A stretch of DNA of 64,000 nt, from contig NZ_FOBV01000003.1 of NCBI RefSeq assembly GCF_900109935.1, positions 186,001 through 250,000 on the forward strand, in the 5' to 3' direction. Under the pieces are notes generated by a model. It worked only from the letters and a program-made list of their open reading frames with translations. It did no database searches and had not been told where the DNA came from. This DNA comes from Chryseobacterium taichungense (GTDB taxonomy: Bacteria > Bacteroidota > Bacteroidia > Flavobacteriales > Weeksellaceae). The first letter of the stretch is position 1. Each line of letters starts with the position of its first letter. A program made the position numbers and the translations under genes. Below are positions 34,585 to 43,292 of this stretch, one piece after another.

Positions 34585-34884
34585 ATGAAAATTTACGAGA
34601 AGATCCGTGAGTACAGCAGGGAAAAAGGCGAAACGATGAGAGAAATCGCAACAAAGTACGGTGTCACGCCACAGTCAATCCAACTTTATTTTTCGGGGAA
34701 AAATGCAATGCCCCTGACTTTTTTGGTATGGTACGTAGAACATCATCCGGACATAGATCTTTATGCGCTTTTCAGCAAAGATCATGATAATATTGTTGCC
34801 GAGCCAAGAGCTGAATATCATAAAAAGTACAGAAAACAGCATGTTATCGACAGTATTGTCAAGATTCTTGAAGATGAGCTGTAA
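34585..34884 (+). CDS. Small helix-turn-helix (XRE-like) protein
   Basis: A 99-residue protein. The first 50 residues form an XRE-type helix-turn-helix: IREYSREKGETMREIATKYG followed by VTPQSIQLYFSGKNAM. The C-terminal half is charged and helical (RAEYHKKYRKQHVIDSIVKI). It resembles stand-alone small regulators rather than a phage repressor. It diverges from the hypothetical gene at 34183. Confidence 0.7.
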   Translation: MKIYEKIREYSREKGETMREIATKYGVTPQSIQLYFSGKNAMPLTFLVWYVEHHPDIDLYALFSKDHDNIVAEPRAEYHKKYRKQHVIDSIVKILEDEL

Positions 34885-35049
34885 ACGCTGAATAATATGA
34901 AAAAAGAGATCTGTTAATGTTAAATTTTAGCAAATTAGATCTAGTAATAGCTGTTTTTATTTTTAATCAACTATCTTTATCGTGATATAGAATTAAAAAT
35001 ATAATTTTTTTTAATTGATCTATTACTATTTGTATTCTATTGTCTTAAT

Positions 35050-35184
35050 GATCCCATCGAATATATCATAAGATTTTGATGGGATTCAATACGATTGAGC
35101 GATATAATATCGCAAAACGTGTTTTATAAACTTTACGGCCGTGGCCATGAGGTTTATTGACGAAGGCTGAACATTTGTTCGGCT
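35050..35184 (+). promoter_or_regulatory. Structured leader upstream of the KAS III gene
   Basis: Three dyads lie in the 336-bp gap before the KAS III gene: ATCCCATC/GATGGGAT at 35051-35085, GCGATATAATATCGC at 35099-35113 and GGCTGAAC/GTTCGGCT at 35165-35184 (two G-T pairs). They may be an operator and RNA structures. I recognise no riboswitch class. Confidence 0.35.
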
Positions 35185-35220
35185 AATTTCATTTTATTTA
35201 AGGATTAGAATTATTTTAGT

Positions 35221-36282
35221 ATGACAAGCAAAATCATAGGTGTAGGAAACTATATACCTTCAGAAACCATTAACAATTTATTTTTCGATAACCATGTATT
35301 CCTCAATGAAGAGGGAAATCTTTTACAAGACAGTAATGCATCCATTACAAAAAAACTACAAAAAATTACAGGTATCGAAGAGAGAAGATATGCCAACAGC
35401 TCACAGGTAGCTTCTGATCTGGGTTTCATAGCAGCACAGTCTGCAATTGAAGATTCGGGAATAGACCCTGAAACGCTGGACTATATTATATTTGCCCACA
35501 ATTTCGGTGATGTACGATTTGGGACTATCCAGTCTGATACAGTTCCAAGTCTGGCTTCAAGGGTAAAACATTCATTAAAAATAAAAAATAATTTCTGCGT
35601 TGCATATGATGTGCTTTTCGGATGTCCGGGATGGATTGAGGGAGTAGTTCAGGCTCATGCCTTTATCAGATCCGGGATAGCAAAAAGATGTCTGGTAATC
35701 GGTGCTGAAACACTTTCTCGGGTAGTCGATATCCATGACAGAGACAGCATGATTTATGCCGACGGAGCCGGAGCTGTAATTATTGAGGCCAATGAAACTG
35801 ATGATTCAGGAATAAAAGCCCATTTATCAGCTTCTTATACACTTAACGAAAAAGATTTTTTGTATTTCGGAAAATCATACAACAATGAAAGCTGCCCCGA
35901 TACCAAATATATTAAAATGGACGGCAGAAAAATCTATGAATTTGCGCTTTCCAATGTTCCTGACGCCATGAAAAAATGCTTCGATAACAGTGGATATTCC
36001 ATAAATGATCTGAGTAAAATAATCATTCACCAGGCCAATGAGAAAATGGATGAAGCCATTGTAGAACGTTTCTATCAACTCTACGAAAAAGATGTTCCTT
36101 CCGATATAATGCCTATGGTTATCAGCAAATTGGGAAACAGCAGTGTAGCAACCATACCTTCTTTGCTCACCATGATCCTGAAAGATGAGCTGGAATCTCA
36201 CACGATAAAAAAAGATGATATCATTCTCTTTGCGTCGGTAGGAGCAGGCATGAATATCAATGCACTCGTTTATAAATTTTAG
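35221..36282 (+). CDS. Stand-alone 3-oxoacyl-ACP synthase III-like protein (KAS III)
   Basis: A 353-residue thiolase-fold enzyme. The catalytic triad is visible: Cys in YDVLFGCPGWIEG (about residue 139), His in IIHQANEKMDEA (about 270) and Asn in KLGNSSVATIPS (about 303). It should condense an acyl-CoA starter with malonyl-ACP, or serve a related acyl transfer. It is not next to other fatty-acid genes, so it is probably a specialised copy rather than the housekeeping FabH. Substrate unknown. Its upstream region is structured. Confidence 0.88.
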   Translation: MTSKIIGVGNYIPSETINNLFFDNHVFLNEEGNLLQDSNASITKKLQKITGIEERRYANSSQVASDLGFIAAQSAIEDSGIDPETLDYIIFAHNFGDVRFGTIQSDTVPSLASRVKHSLKIKNNFCVAYDVLFGCPGWIEGVVQAHAFIRSGIAKRCLVIGAETLSRVVDIHDRDSMIYADGAGAVIIEANETDDSGIKAHLSASYTLNEKDFLYFGKSYNNESCPDTKYIKMDGRKIYEFALSNVPDAMKKCFDNSGYSINDLSKIIIHQANEKMDEAIVERFYQLYEKDVPSDIMPMVISKLGNSSVATIPSLLTMILKDELESHTIKKDDIILFASVGAGMNINALVYKF

Positions 36283-36371
36283 AGTAAGCTATAAAGAGAT
36301 CGGTTTAAAAGATACAAATATATTTTTGATAATCAACTACTTAAAATATATTTAATCTGTTTATTTTGTTC

Positions 36372-36526
36372 TATCTTTGCAATACAAAACAGGCCACTGC
36401 CTTGTTATTCTGTAGATTTTACATCTTATTTTCTTTCAGTTTACCTTTCCAGATGCCATTTTAGTTGAACAACAAGTCTTTGCACAAGGCATTAGACTTA
36501 ACAATAATTTTTTTAACAATATTACA
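36372..36526 (+). promoter_or_regulatory. Promoter and long 5' leader of the cold-shock gene
   Basis: A -7 element TATCTTTG lies at 36372-36379, about 150 bp before the cold-shock ATG. This predicts an untranslated leader of about 140 bases, a known hallmark of cold-shock messages, whose structure responds to temperature. Confidence 0.55.
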
Positions 36527-36721
36527 ATGCAAGAAGGCACCGTAAAATTTTTTAATGAAGCAAAAGGCTTCGGGTTTATCTCTCCAACAGACGGAAGCAG
36601 AGATATTTTTGTACATTCTTCAGGATTAATTTCAAGATCTATCCAGGAAAATGACAAAGTAGTTTTTGAAGTACAGCAGGGCCAAAAAGGCTTAAATGCT
36701 GTGAATGTAAAATTGGCATAA
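36527..36721 (+). CDS. Cold-shock domain protein
   Basis: A 64-residue CspA-type OB-fold protein binding single-stranded nucleic acid. Both RNA-binding motifs are visible: KGFGFISP (RNP1, residues 14-21) and DIFVHSSG (RNP2, residues 27-34). The length is standard. It has its own promoter, a long leader and a downstream terminator, so it is monocistronic. Confidence 0.96.
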   Translation: MQEGTVKFFNEAKGFGFISPTDGSRDIFVHSSGLISRSIQENDKVVFEVQQGQKGLNAVNVKLA

Positions 36722-36822
36722 AGCCAAGTCTTCAGGTATCAAAAGTAAGAATATTAATATTTTAACTATTTACCTGAAAAGACATTATTGAATTGATATT
36801 TATCTTATTTATATATGTCATC

Positions 36823-36857
36823 AACCTCTCGCAGAAAATGTGGGAGGTTTGTTTTTT
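36823..36857 (+). terminator. Rho-independent terminator of the cold-shock gene
   Basis: AACCTCTC and GGGAGGTT pair with one mismatch over an 11-base loop, followed by TTGTTTTTTT. Confidence 0.75.
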
Positions 36858-36966
36858 TAATAATCATGAGCATGATTAGCACTAAATTTGTTTCATTGTT
36901 TTTAACAATTTATTTATCTTCGTTTTCCAATTAAATAATTTGATTTTGCCTGCAGAAACAGTATAT

Positions 36967-37467
36967 ATGCCAGCCAGCTCCTCTCACAAATTAATTCCTA
37001 TGACCGATTTCGTCATAGAATATTATTCACATGAAGGATATGCAGATCTTCAGACCTTAAAGCTGATGAATAATTATGCAAATTTCCTGAAAAAACCTCT
37101 GACACTGGGGATGTTTGTTCCGGTTGACACGAAAGGAAATATTCTTAAGGAACCCAAAAACTATACGTCCTGGAAATCTCTTGAACACAACAAAAAAGGC
37201 AGTGATACCAAAGTCGACAGTAGCGCATTCGAAGAATATAAAATATATCAAAAAGCAGAAAAAAAATGTCTTTTCGAAGGATTTAAAATCGCTTATAATG
37301 GTTATTCAGTGGTAAGAATAACAGCAATCTATAATGATTCTATTGAACTCTCGTTTAATAAAAATGAAAAAGCTTTTCAAAATTTCAGAGATGTAGAATC
37401 CCTGACGCATTTTCCAGACATCTACCTAAATGCTAATGCTTTGAAAAAATTAGGACTAAGAAAATAA
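36967..37467 (+). CDS. Hypothetical protein, unknown family
   Basis: A 166-residue soluble protein counted from the ATG at 36967; a later start at MTDFVIEYY (37000) is equally possible. It contains DFVIEYYSHEGYADLQTLKL, KKPLTLGMFVPVDTKG, KKCLFEGFKIAYNGYSVVRI and a C-terminal helix ending LKKLGLRK. There is no signal peptide and no motif I can assign. It lies between the cold-shock gene and the convergent photolyase gene. Confidence 0.6.
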   Translation: MPASSSHKLIPMTDFVIEYYSHEGYADLQTLKLMNNYANFLKKPLTLGMFVPVDTKGNILKEPKNYTSWKSLEHNKKGSDTKVDSSAFEEYKIYQKAEKKCLFEGFKIAYNGYSVVRITAIYNDSIELSFNKNEKAFQNFRDVESLTHFPDIYLNANALKKLGLRK

Positions 37468-37485
37468 ATTTTAATTTTACTAAAA

Positions 37486-38790
37486 TTATCCGTTTTTAAC
37501 TGCTTTTCCATACACTTCGAGCGCTCTTTTTCTGGCAAAAACGTGCTCTACAATCTGATCAGCATTTATTTCTTCTTCGGTAAGCCATTTTTTGATGTAT
37601 TTCTGATCAGCATCAAACTTTTTAGCTTGTTCGGAAGGATTAAAAACCCTGAAATAAGGTGCTGCATCACATCCGCAGCCTGCTGCCCATTGCCAGTTAC
37701 CGTTGTTGGATGAAAGTTCATAGTCCAGAAGCTTTTCTGCAAAGTAAGCTTCACCCCATCTCCAATCGATGAGCAGGTGTTTGGTAAGAAAGCTTGCGAC
37801 GACCATTCTCACTCTGTTGTGCATAAATCCCGTTTCGTTCAGTTGTCTCATTCCGGCATCAACAATGGGATAGCCTGTTTTTCCTTTGCACCAGAGATCA
37901 AACTCTTTTTCATTATTTCTCCATTCTATATTTTCGTATTTTTCTTTGAATGAATGATGCACTACTTTTGGAAAATGATAAAGGATCTGCATAAAGAACT
38001 CGCGCCATATCAGCTCATTCAGCCAGGTTTCATTATGTTCAACGGCATACTGGACACATTTACGAACCGAGATTGTTCCGAAGCGTAGAGCAACACCCAA
38101 ATGGGTTGTGTGATCCATTCCCGGAAAATCTCTGTATTGCCCGTAGTTATCAATGATTGATCTGTTAAGCGTGGGATGTTTAAATTCTATTTCTGTCTTT
38201 TTAAAGCCAATATCTTCAAGTTCGGGAAATTCTGACGCCTGATATGGTAAGAAATTCGAAAAATCTGCTTTATAATTTTCAATGCTGCTTTTTTTCAGAA
38301 GCTCTTTCCATTGCTTTGAATAAGGCGTATAAACGGTATAGGGTGTTCCATCTTTTTTTAGAACTTCATCCTTTTCAAAGATTAACTGATCTTTAAAACT
38401 TTTAAAACCAATATTATTTTTTTTAAGATAGGCTTCCACTTCCTGATCTCTTTTTATAGCGTCCAGCTCGTAATCCGAATTACAGAACACGGTATCAATT
38501 TCGAATTCTTTGATTAATTTTTTGAATGCATCCAAAGGTTTTTCATGAAAAACTTTAATTCCTGATGTATGGTTTTTTAGTTTCTGATGAATTTCTTTCA
38601 ACGCCTGGTGGAAATAATCTACTCTTTTATCCGATTTGTTTTCAAGTTTTCCTAAAATCTCTTTATCGAAAATAAAAACAGGCAGCACTTTAAAATCTCC
38701 ATTTAAGGCCTGATAAAGACCACAGTTATCCTCCAATCGTATATCTCTGCGGAACCAGAAGATATTTATTTTATTTTTAATACAAGACAT
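37486..38790 (-). CDS. phrB: Cryptochrome/deoxyribodipyrimidine photolyase family protein
   Basis: A 434-residue FAD-dependent photolyase. The N-terminal antenna domain (about 1-130) starts IFWFRRDIRLEDN. The FAD-binding helical domain has NELIWREFFMQILYHFP, GYPIVDAGMRQLNETGFMHN and WQWAAGCGCDAAPYFRVFNP, all family signatures. It repairs UV dimers using light. The SRPBCC gene 4 bp upstream on the same strand is a frequent neighbour of photolyases. Confidence 0.94.
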   Translation of the reverse strand: MSCIKNKINIFWFRRDIRLEDNCGLYQALNGDFKVLPVFIFDKEILGKLENKSDKRVDYFHQALKEIHQKLKNHTSGIKVFHEKPLDAFKKLIKEFEIDTVFCNSDYELDAIKRDQEVEAYLKKNNIGFKSFKDQLIFEKDEVLKKDGTPYTVYTPYSKQWKELLKKSSIENYKADFSNFLPYQASEFPELEDIGFKKTEIEFKHPTLNRSIIDNYGQYRDFPGMDHTTHLGVALRFGTISVRKCVQYAVEHNETWLNELIWREFFMQILYHFPKVVHHSFKEKYENIEWRNNEKEFDLWCKGKTGYPIVDAGMRQLNETGFMHNRVRMVVASFLTKHLLIDWRWGEAYFAEKLLDYELSSNNGNWQWAAGCGCDAAPYFRVFNPSEQAKKFDADQKYIKKWLTEEEINADQIVEHVFARKRALEVYGKAVKNG

Positions 38791-38794
38791 AAAA

Positions 38795-39259
38795 TCAGTT
38801 GTTTTGATTAAAACGTTGTTCTAATACATTAAATCGATAATCGAAAATATGTTGGAGTTTGTTTTTAACAAAAATTTTATGTGCGATTTCTCCTAAAAAG
38901 CCAAAAGGAAGTTTATAATCAACAGTATCTTTCATCAGTACACCGTTTTCATTTTCTATAAATTCATGGTGATGATTCCAGAGTTTGTAAGGTCCCTTTT
39001 TTTGAAAATCAGTAAAGCTCTTTCTGAAACTGACCTGAATGATCTCGGTTTTCCATTTTAATTTAATTCCAAAAAGTGGAGAAACAAAATAGTCGATGAT
39101 CATGCCTTCATAGATTTCATCATTCTCAAACTTTGTCAAGACAATGAATTTCATATCTTCCGGAGTAATCTTGGAGAGATTTTTAGCAGAAGAAAAAAAT
39201 TTCCATGCAGTGTCTATATCACAATTCAGTTGTTGCTCGCGAAAGAGTCTGTGTTTCAT
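38795..39259 (-). CDS. SRPBCC family protein
   Basis: A 154-residue START-like protein that starts with LFREQQLNCDIDTAWKFFSS and carries KWKTEIIQVSFRKSFTDFQK and LKLPFGFLGEIAHKIF-type features (PFGFLGEIAH near residue 125). The group is sometimes annotated as cell-division inhibitor-like or ligand-binding SRPBCC. It is translated just before the photolyase (4 bp) and probably shares its light or UV response. Confidence 0.85.
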   Translation of the reverse strand: MKHRLFREQQLNCDIDTAWKFFSSAKNLSKITPEDMKFIVLTKFENDEIYEGMIIDYFVSPLFGIKLKWKTEIIQVSFRKSFTDFQKKGPYKLWNHHHEFIENENGVLMKDTVDYKLPFGFLGEIAHKIFVKNKLQHIFDYRFNVLEQRFNQNN

Positions 39260-39374
39260 TATTTTTTCACATTGAAATACAATAAAGATACCACATTTGT
39301 ATTTTTTTTAATGCACTAATGTAAAAATTATTTTATAAAAACATTTCTGTTAAATATAAAAACAATTTAATACA

Positions 39375-40058
39375 TTATTTATAATGTAGAAATATTCCGT
39401 AATCTGTAGGCGTCCACAGTGCCGCTTTTTGTCCGGCAACTTTCAAGGCATTGTTAGCCCAGGTATTACAGGTATCAAGAAAACTGTATTTTCCTTTGGC
39501 ATCGTAGAACGCGTCATTATTTCCATAGACCGCATTGGTTGGAATGAGAATAAAGTTCCCGTTTAGATCTCTGTCAAATTTATTTTCTACAAATTCTACC
39601 AGCTTTTTATACTGATTTTTGCTGATCATGATCATTTTACAGTCATCGCCTTCCTTCATTGTCTCATAATAGGTACAGTGCATCGCAGATTCACTTAGCC
39701 AGAATGCAGCTTTAAAGGCGGTGGAAAATTTGAGATCGGCCCAGGTAGGAGTATCAAGATAAAAGCCTTTATCACCCCACCCGATTCCTATATATTTATA
39801 ATCTGTTTTTTTTGATTTTGTATTGGCAAACGGAACTTTAGAACTCCAGTCGTAAAGATCGTTTTTGACAGGCATCACAATATCTGTATGAACTCCATTG
39901 GTATAAATATAAATGGGAATTTCTTTCTTTTGACCATCATCTTTCGCCGAAACTTCAATAAACGGCAGAAGATATCCTAAAGCAATATAAAGTGCGATAA
40001 TTCCAACAATAATGCCTAAAGCTTTAAGAATAATAAATAACATTTTTTTGACAGCCAT
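39375..40058 (-). CDS. TIGR02117 family (DUF2459) protein
   Basis: A 227-residue protein with one N-terminal membrane segment (LFIILKALGIIVGIIALYIA). The mature part carries YTNGVHTDIVMPVKNDLYDW, YIGIGWGDKGFYLDTPTWAD and DTCNTWANNALKVAG, which are the signature of the TIGR02117/DUF2459 family (a Cys and His pattern reminiscent of NlpC/P60-like folds). The function is not established. It stands alone on the minus strand. Confidence 0.88.
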   Translation of the reverse strand: MAVKKMLFIILKALGIIVGIIALYIALGYLLPFIEVSAKDDGQKKEIPIYIYTNGVHTDIVMPVKNDLYDWSSKVPFANTKSKKTDYKYIGIGWGDKGFYLDTPTWADLKFSTAFKAAFWLSESAMHCTYYETMKEGDDCKMIMISKNQYKKLVEFVENKFDRDLNGNFILIPTNAVYGNNDAFYDAKGKYSFLDTCNTWANNALKVAGQKAALWTPTDYGIFLHYK

Positions 40059-40155
40059 CTTTTAATATAATGAATAAAATTTAATAATAATTTTCTTAAA
40101 AGTATTTGTTTTAAACGAATTTTTCTTTAAATTTAAATACAAATTGTTCACAAAT

Positions 40156-40236
40156 ATGCAGAAAAACTCTAAATCAAACAAAAGATTTAAAATCAGAGTA
40201 AAAGTTGCTCCAAAAAGAATACAGAAAAAACGTTGA
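40156..40236 (+). CDS. Possible 26-residue highly basic peptide
   Basis: An ORF of 26 residues, MQKNSKSNKRFKIRVKVAPK and RIQKKR, is 42% Lys/Arg. It is followed by a small hairpin (GAGAA/TTCTC at 40245-40257) and a T-run at 40269-40275. It resembles ribosome-associated tiny basic proteins, but I cannot name a family. Confidence 0.35.
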   Translation: MQKNSKSNKRFKIRVKVAPKRIQKKR

Positions 40237-40381
40237 TTTTCGGTGAGAAATATTCTCCTGGAAATCTTTTTTTTGAAGTAACCCGATACCTGTAAAATCT
40301 TACCTCTTTAAATAAATTTAAGGAATGGTCGTTCACCCTTTTGATTTTGGAACCTAAAAATTCCAGACAGGAAATTATCCC

Positions 40382-41332
40382 CTAAAAATTCAACTTATCT
40401 GATGACCTTTCGAGGAATTCAATATTTCGTTTAAGACCCGCAAATTTTGTCCTTTTAACGGGAGATTTCCTAAATATTTCCGAAAACAGTTCCTGGGTAA
40501 GTTCTTTCCATTCTCCTTTTTTAAAGTTTTTCAATGCCTGGTTTGGTGAAAACTTTTTTTGATGTGTCGGTGCTGAAAACCTATTCCAAGGACAAACATC
40601 CTGGCAGACATCACATCCGAACATCCAGTCATCCATTTTATCTTTAAAATAATCGGGAATATCATTTTTCAGCTCAATAGTAGCATAAGAAATACACTTG
40701 CTTCCGTCAATCAGCTTTTCAGAAACAATAGCATTTGTCGGACAGGCATCTATACATTTCCGGCATGTCCCGCAATGATCGGTTGTTTCGTGATCGGGAA
40801 TCAGTTCAAGATCGCAGATGATCTCGGCCAGAAAATAGAATGAGCCATTCTGTTTAGTAATAAGATTTGCATTTTTGCCCACCCAACCAATTCCGGATTT
40901 ACGGGCCCAACTTCTTTCCAAGACCGGTGCAGAGTCTACAAAAACGCGAAAACCAAACGCTCCGATATCTTCCTGAAGCCCTGCAACCATTTCTCTGAGA
41001 ATATCTTTGATTACTTCATGGTAATCTTCGGCATAGGCATATTTTGAGATTTTAAAATTATCCAATGTAGAAATTTTCTCCTCGGGAAAATAATTGTAAG
41101 AAAGGGAAATTACTGATTTTGAACCTTCTACCAATAATCTCGGATCAAGTCTTTTATCGAAATGATTTTCCATGTATTTCATTTCGCCATGAAAATTATT
41201 CTTCAGCCATTCTTCCAGTGGTCGTGCGTCTTCTTCCAGAAAATCAGCTTTGGAAATACCACAGCTCTGAAAGCCGAAACTTTTTGCCCTGGCCTTGATT
41301 AACTGCGAATATTTTTCTGCGTTCGAATTCAT
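40382..41332 (-). CDS. queG: Epoxyqueuosine reductase
   Basis: A 316-residue enzyme (from the ATG at 41332) that performs the last step of queuosine tRNA modification. It contains a cobalamin-binding N-terminal region with DSAPVLERSWARKSGIGWVG, and two 4Fe-4S clusters in CGTCRKCIDACP and CDVCQDVCPWNRF. The length is a little shorter than E. coli QueG because the C-terminal HEAT-like part is truncated, as is usual in Bacteroidota. It diverges from the rhodanese gene. Confidence 0.95.
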   Translation of the reverse strand: MNSNAEKYSQLIKARAKSFGFQSCGISKADFLEEDARPLEEWLKNNFHGEMKYMENHFDKRLDPRLLVEGSKSVISLSYNYFPEEKISTLDNFKISKYAYAEDYHEVIKDILREMVAGLQEDIGAFGFRVFVDSAPVLERSWARKSGIGWVGKNANLITKQNGSFYFLAEIICDLELIPDHETTDHCGTCRKCIDACPTNAIVSEKLIDGSKCISYATIELKNDIPDYFKDKMDDWMFGCDVCQDVCPWNRFSAPTHQKKFSPNQALKNFKKGEWKELTQELFSEIFRKSPVKRTKFAGLKRNIEFLERSSDKLNF

Positions 41333-41453
41333 TATTTTACCTTGCAAAACTAAGATTATTTTATAAATTTGTTTACGCTTTGAGATTGAATTGCTGTATA
41401 AATGTTTTCAGTAATTAAAATTTCAGAAATTAATCTAAAATATTAATATCATT

Positions 41454-41753
41454 ATGTCTTTATCAGAAGTTTTAAAATCAGGAAATTATGAATTAATCGA
41501 CGTTCGCGAGCCTATGGAGCTTGAGATGGACGGAAATATAGAAGGAGCCAAAAATATTCCTCTGGGCGAAGTAGAAGACAGACAAGATGAGATTTTGTCT
41601 ATTGAAAAACCGGTAATTATTTTCTGCAGAAGTGGAAACAGAAGTGGAAAAGCTTTGGAATACCTAAACACTCAAGGCTTGAAAGAAGGCTATAACGGCG
41701 GTGGCTGGGCTGAACTTAAACAAGCTATAGAAGCAAATCAGGGAACTTTTTAA
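41454..41753 (+). CDS. Rhodanese-like domain protein
   Basis: A 99-residue single-domain rhodanese. It has DVREPMELEMDGNIEGAKNI (typical N-terminal motif) and the active-site loop CRSGNRSGKA with the persulfide-carrying Cys (about residue 62). Likely a cytosolic sulfur-transfer protein; partner unknown. The HD-domain gene follows 30 bp downstream on the same strand. Confidence 0.93.
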   Translation: MSLSEVLKSGNYELIDVREPMELEMDGNIEGAKNIPLGEVEDRQDEILSIEKPVIIFCRSGNRSGKALEYLNTQGLKEGYNGGGWAELKQAIEANQGTF

Positions 41754-41783
41754 AGTTCCTTTTTTTATTTAAAAAATCGTAAA

Positions 41784-42407
41784 ATGGATCTTCAAGAAAG
41801 ATTTTCAAGAAATTGTATTCAAATCTCAGAGAATATTAAGCTTATTAATGATCTATGGCTTGAGATAGAGAAGAAATATTCTGAAAAAGGAAGACACTAT
41901 CACAACTTTGAACATCTACAAAATATGTTTATTGAACTGAGTGAGGTAACGCCTACAATAACAGATCTTACAGCCATTACATTTTCTGTATTTTATCATG
42001 ATGTAATTTATAATGTTTCTTCAAAAACTAATGAAGAAAAAAGCGCTGAGTTTGCCAGAAAACACCTTCGAAAATTGTGTACAGACACCGATCTTGCTGA
42101 AAAAGTTTCACAACAGATCATTGCTACAAAGCTTCACGTATCTGAGGACAGTGACACCAATTATCTTTTGGATGCAGATCTTTCGGTCTTGGGACAGAAA
42201 TCTGAAAAATACATAGAATACACTCAAAAAATCAGAAAAGAATATTCAATATATCCCGATTTACTATATAAACCCGGAAGAAAAAAAGTATTACATCATT
42301 TTCTGGAATCTGAAAGTATCTTTAAAACGAATTATTTTAGAGAAAAATATGAAGATCAGGCCAGAAAAAATATACTGTTAGAAATTGAATCTTTAAATTT
42401 TGGCTAA
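41784..42407 (+). CDS. HD-superfamily phosphohydrolase
   Basis: A 207-residue protein of the group annotated as predicted metal-dependent HD superfamily hydrolase. Metal ligands lie in GRHYHNFEHLQNM (about 36-48), FYHDVIYNVSSKTNEEKSAE (HD pair, about 74-77) and DADLSVLGQ (about 130-138). The substrate is unknown. Its stop codon lies inside the palindromic repeat at 42400-42413, so the repeat has inserted at, or supplied, the 3' end. Confidence 0.87.
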   Translation: MDLQERFSRNCIQISENIKLINDLWLEIEKKYSEKGRHYHNFEHLQNMFIELSEVTPTITDLTAITFSVFYHDVIYNVSSKTNEEKSAEFARKHLRKLCTDTDLAEKVSQQIIATKLHVSEDSDTNYLLDADLSVLGQKSEKYIEYTQKIRKEYSIYPDLLYKPGRKKVLHHFLESESIFKTNYFREKYEDQARKNILLEIESLNFG

Positions 42408-42449
42408 AGCCAACTTGTATATTAAAATTAAAGCGGGCTAAAGTCCGCT
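42400..42449. repeat. Pair of short REP-like palindromes
   Basis: TTGGCTAAAGCCAA (42400-42413) and AGCGGGCTAAAGTCCGCT (42432-42449), each with a GGCTAAAG core, lie between the HD gene and a convergent hydrolase gene. The GGCTAAAGCC core is of a type repeated between genes in Chryseobacterium genomes as far as I recall. It may also act as a two-way terminator. Confidence 0.5.
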
Positions 42450-42492
42450 CCTATTGATATTGCTGATTTAATTTTTTTATTAAAATAGTGAT

Positions 42493-43278
42493 TTAAATTT
42501 TACGGCTATTCACTATTTGACCTATGAATTCAATTGATTTTGCTAAAACCAGTTCTGGAACCTCTTTATGAGGAGTATGTCCGGCACCTTTAATAATAAA
42601 CTTTTCAGCAGCTCCGCCTACTTGAGAAATCGTTTTCTCGACCTGCATCAATGTTCCATATTCATCATTTTCACCCTGAATAAATAAAAGCGGTGAATTT
42701 ATATCTTTCAAAAGATATTCTATATTCCAGTTTCGAAATCGATCACTTAACCAAATCTCTGTCCATGCCTTAATGATCATTTCCACCTTGTCACCGTGAT
42801 ATTTCGCCAACCGTTCAGGAAGATTTGTCGTCTGATAAGCATGCAATGCGTCTGCAACACCTTTTATGGTAATATCTTCCACGAAAATGTGACCGGCTTC
42901 ACAGATAACTGCCTTTATTTTTTCGGGATATTTTGCGGCAGTAATTAAAGCAATTGTCCCTCCATCACTGTGACCAAAAAGAATAATCTCCTGTATATCT
43001 AATTGATCCAGCAAGGTGTTCAGAACATCTGCTTCCGTTTCCATATAATCGTTTTTACGTTCATGAGTAAACATAGGAAAAGATTTTCCATAGCCTAAAC
43101 GATCATATATCAACGTATTACATTGGGTTTCCTTTGACAGTTTATCCGGGAAGTCTCTCCAAAGCTGAGAACTGCCTAAAGAATCATGTAAAAAAACAAT
43201 AGTCGGCCTGTTTTCAAATAAATTTTTATACTCAACATAAAGCTTTTTCCCTTTTACATCGATAATCCCTATTTCCAT
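42493..43278 (-). CDS. Alpha/beta-fold hydrolase
   Basis: A 261-residue hydrolase with FLHDSLGSSQLWRDFPDKLS (oxyanion region), the nucleophile elbow GHSDGGTIAL (about residues 102-111), the acid in IQGENDEYGTL and the catalytic His in GAGHTPHKE. It resembles small-ester or carotenoid-type hydrolases of broad annotation. The nitronate monooxygenase gene lies 14 bp upstream on the same strand, so they may be co-transcribed. Substrate unknown. Confidence 0.9.
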   Translation of the reverse strand: MEIGIIDVKGKKLYVEYKNLFENRPTIVFLHDSLGSSQLWRDFPDKLSKETQCNTLIYDRLGYGKSFPMFTHERKNDYMETEADVLNTLLDQLDIQEIILFGHSDGGTIALITAAKYPEKIKAVICEAGHIFVEDITIKGVADALHAYQTTNLPERLAKYHGDKVEMIIKAWTEIWLSDRFRNWNIEYLLKDINSPLLFIQGENDEYGTLMQVEKTISQVGGAAEKFIIKGAGHTPHKEVPELVLAKSIEFIGQIVNSRKI

Positions 43279-43292
43279 TATCTTTAAATTGC

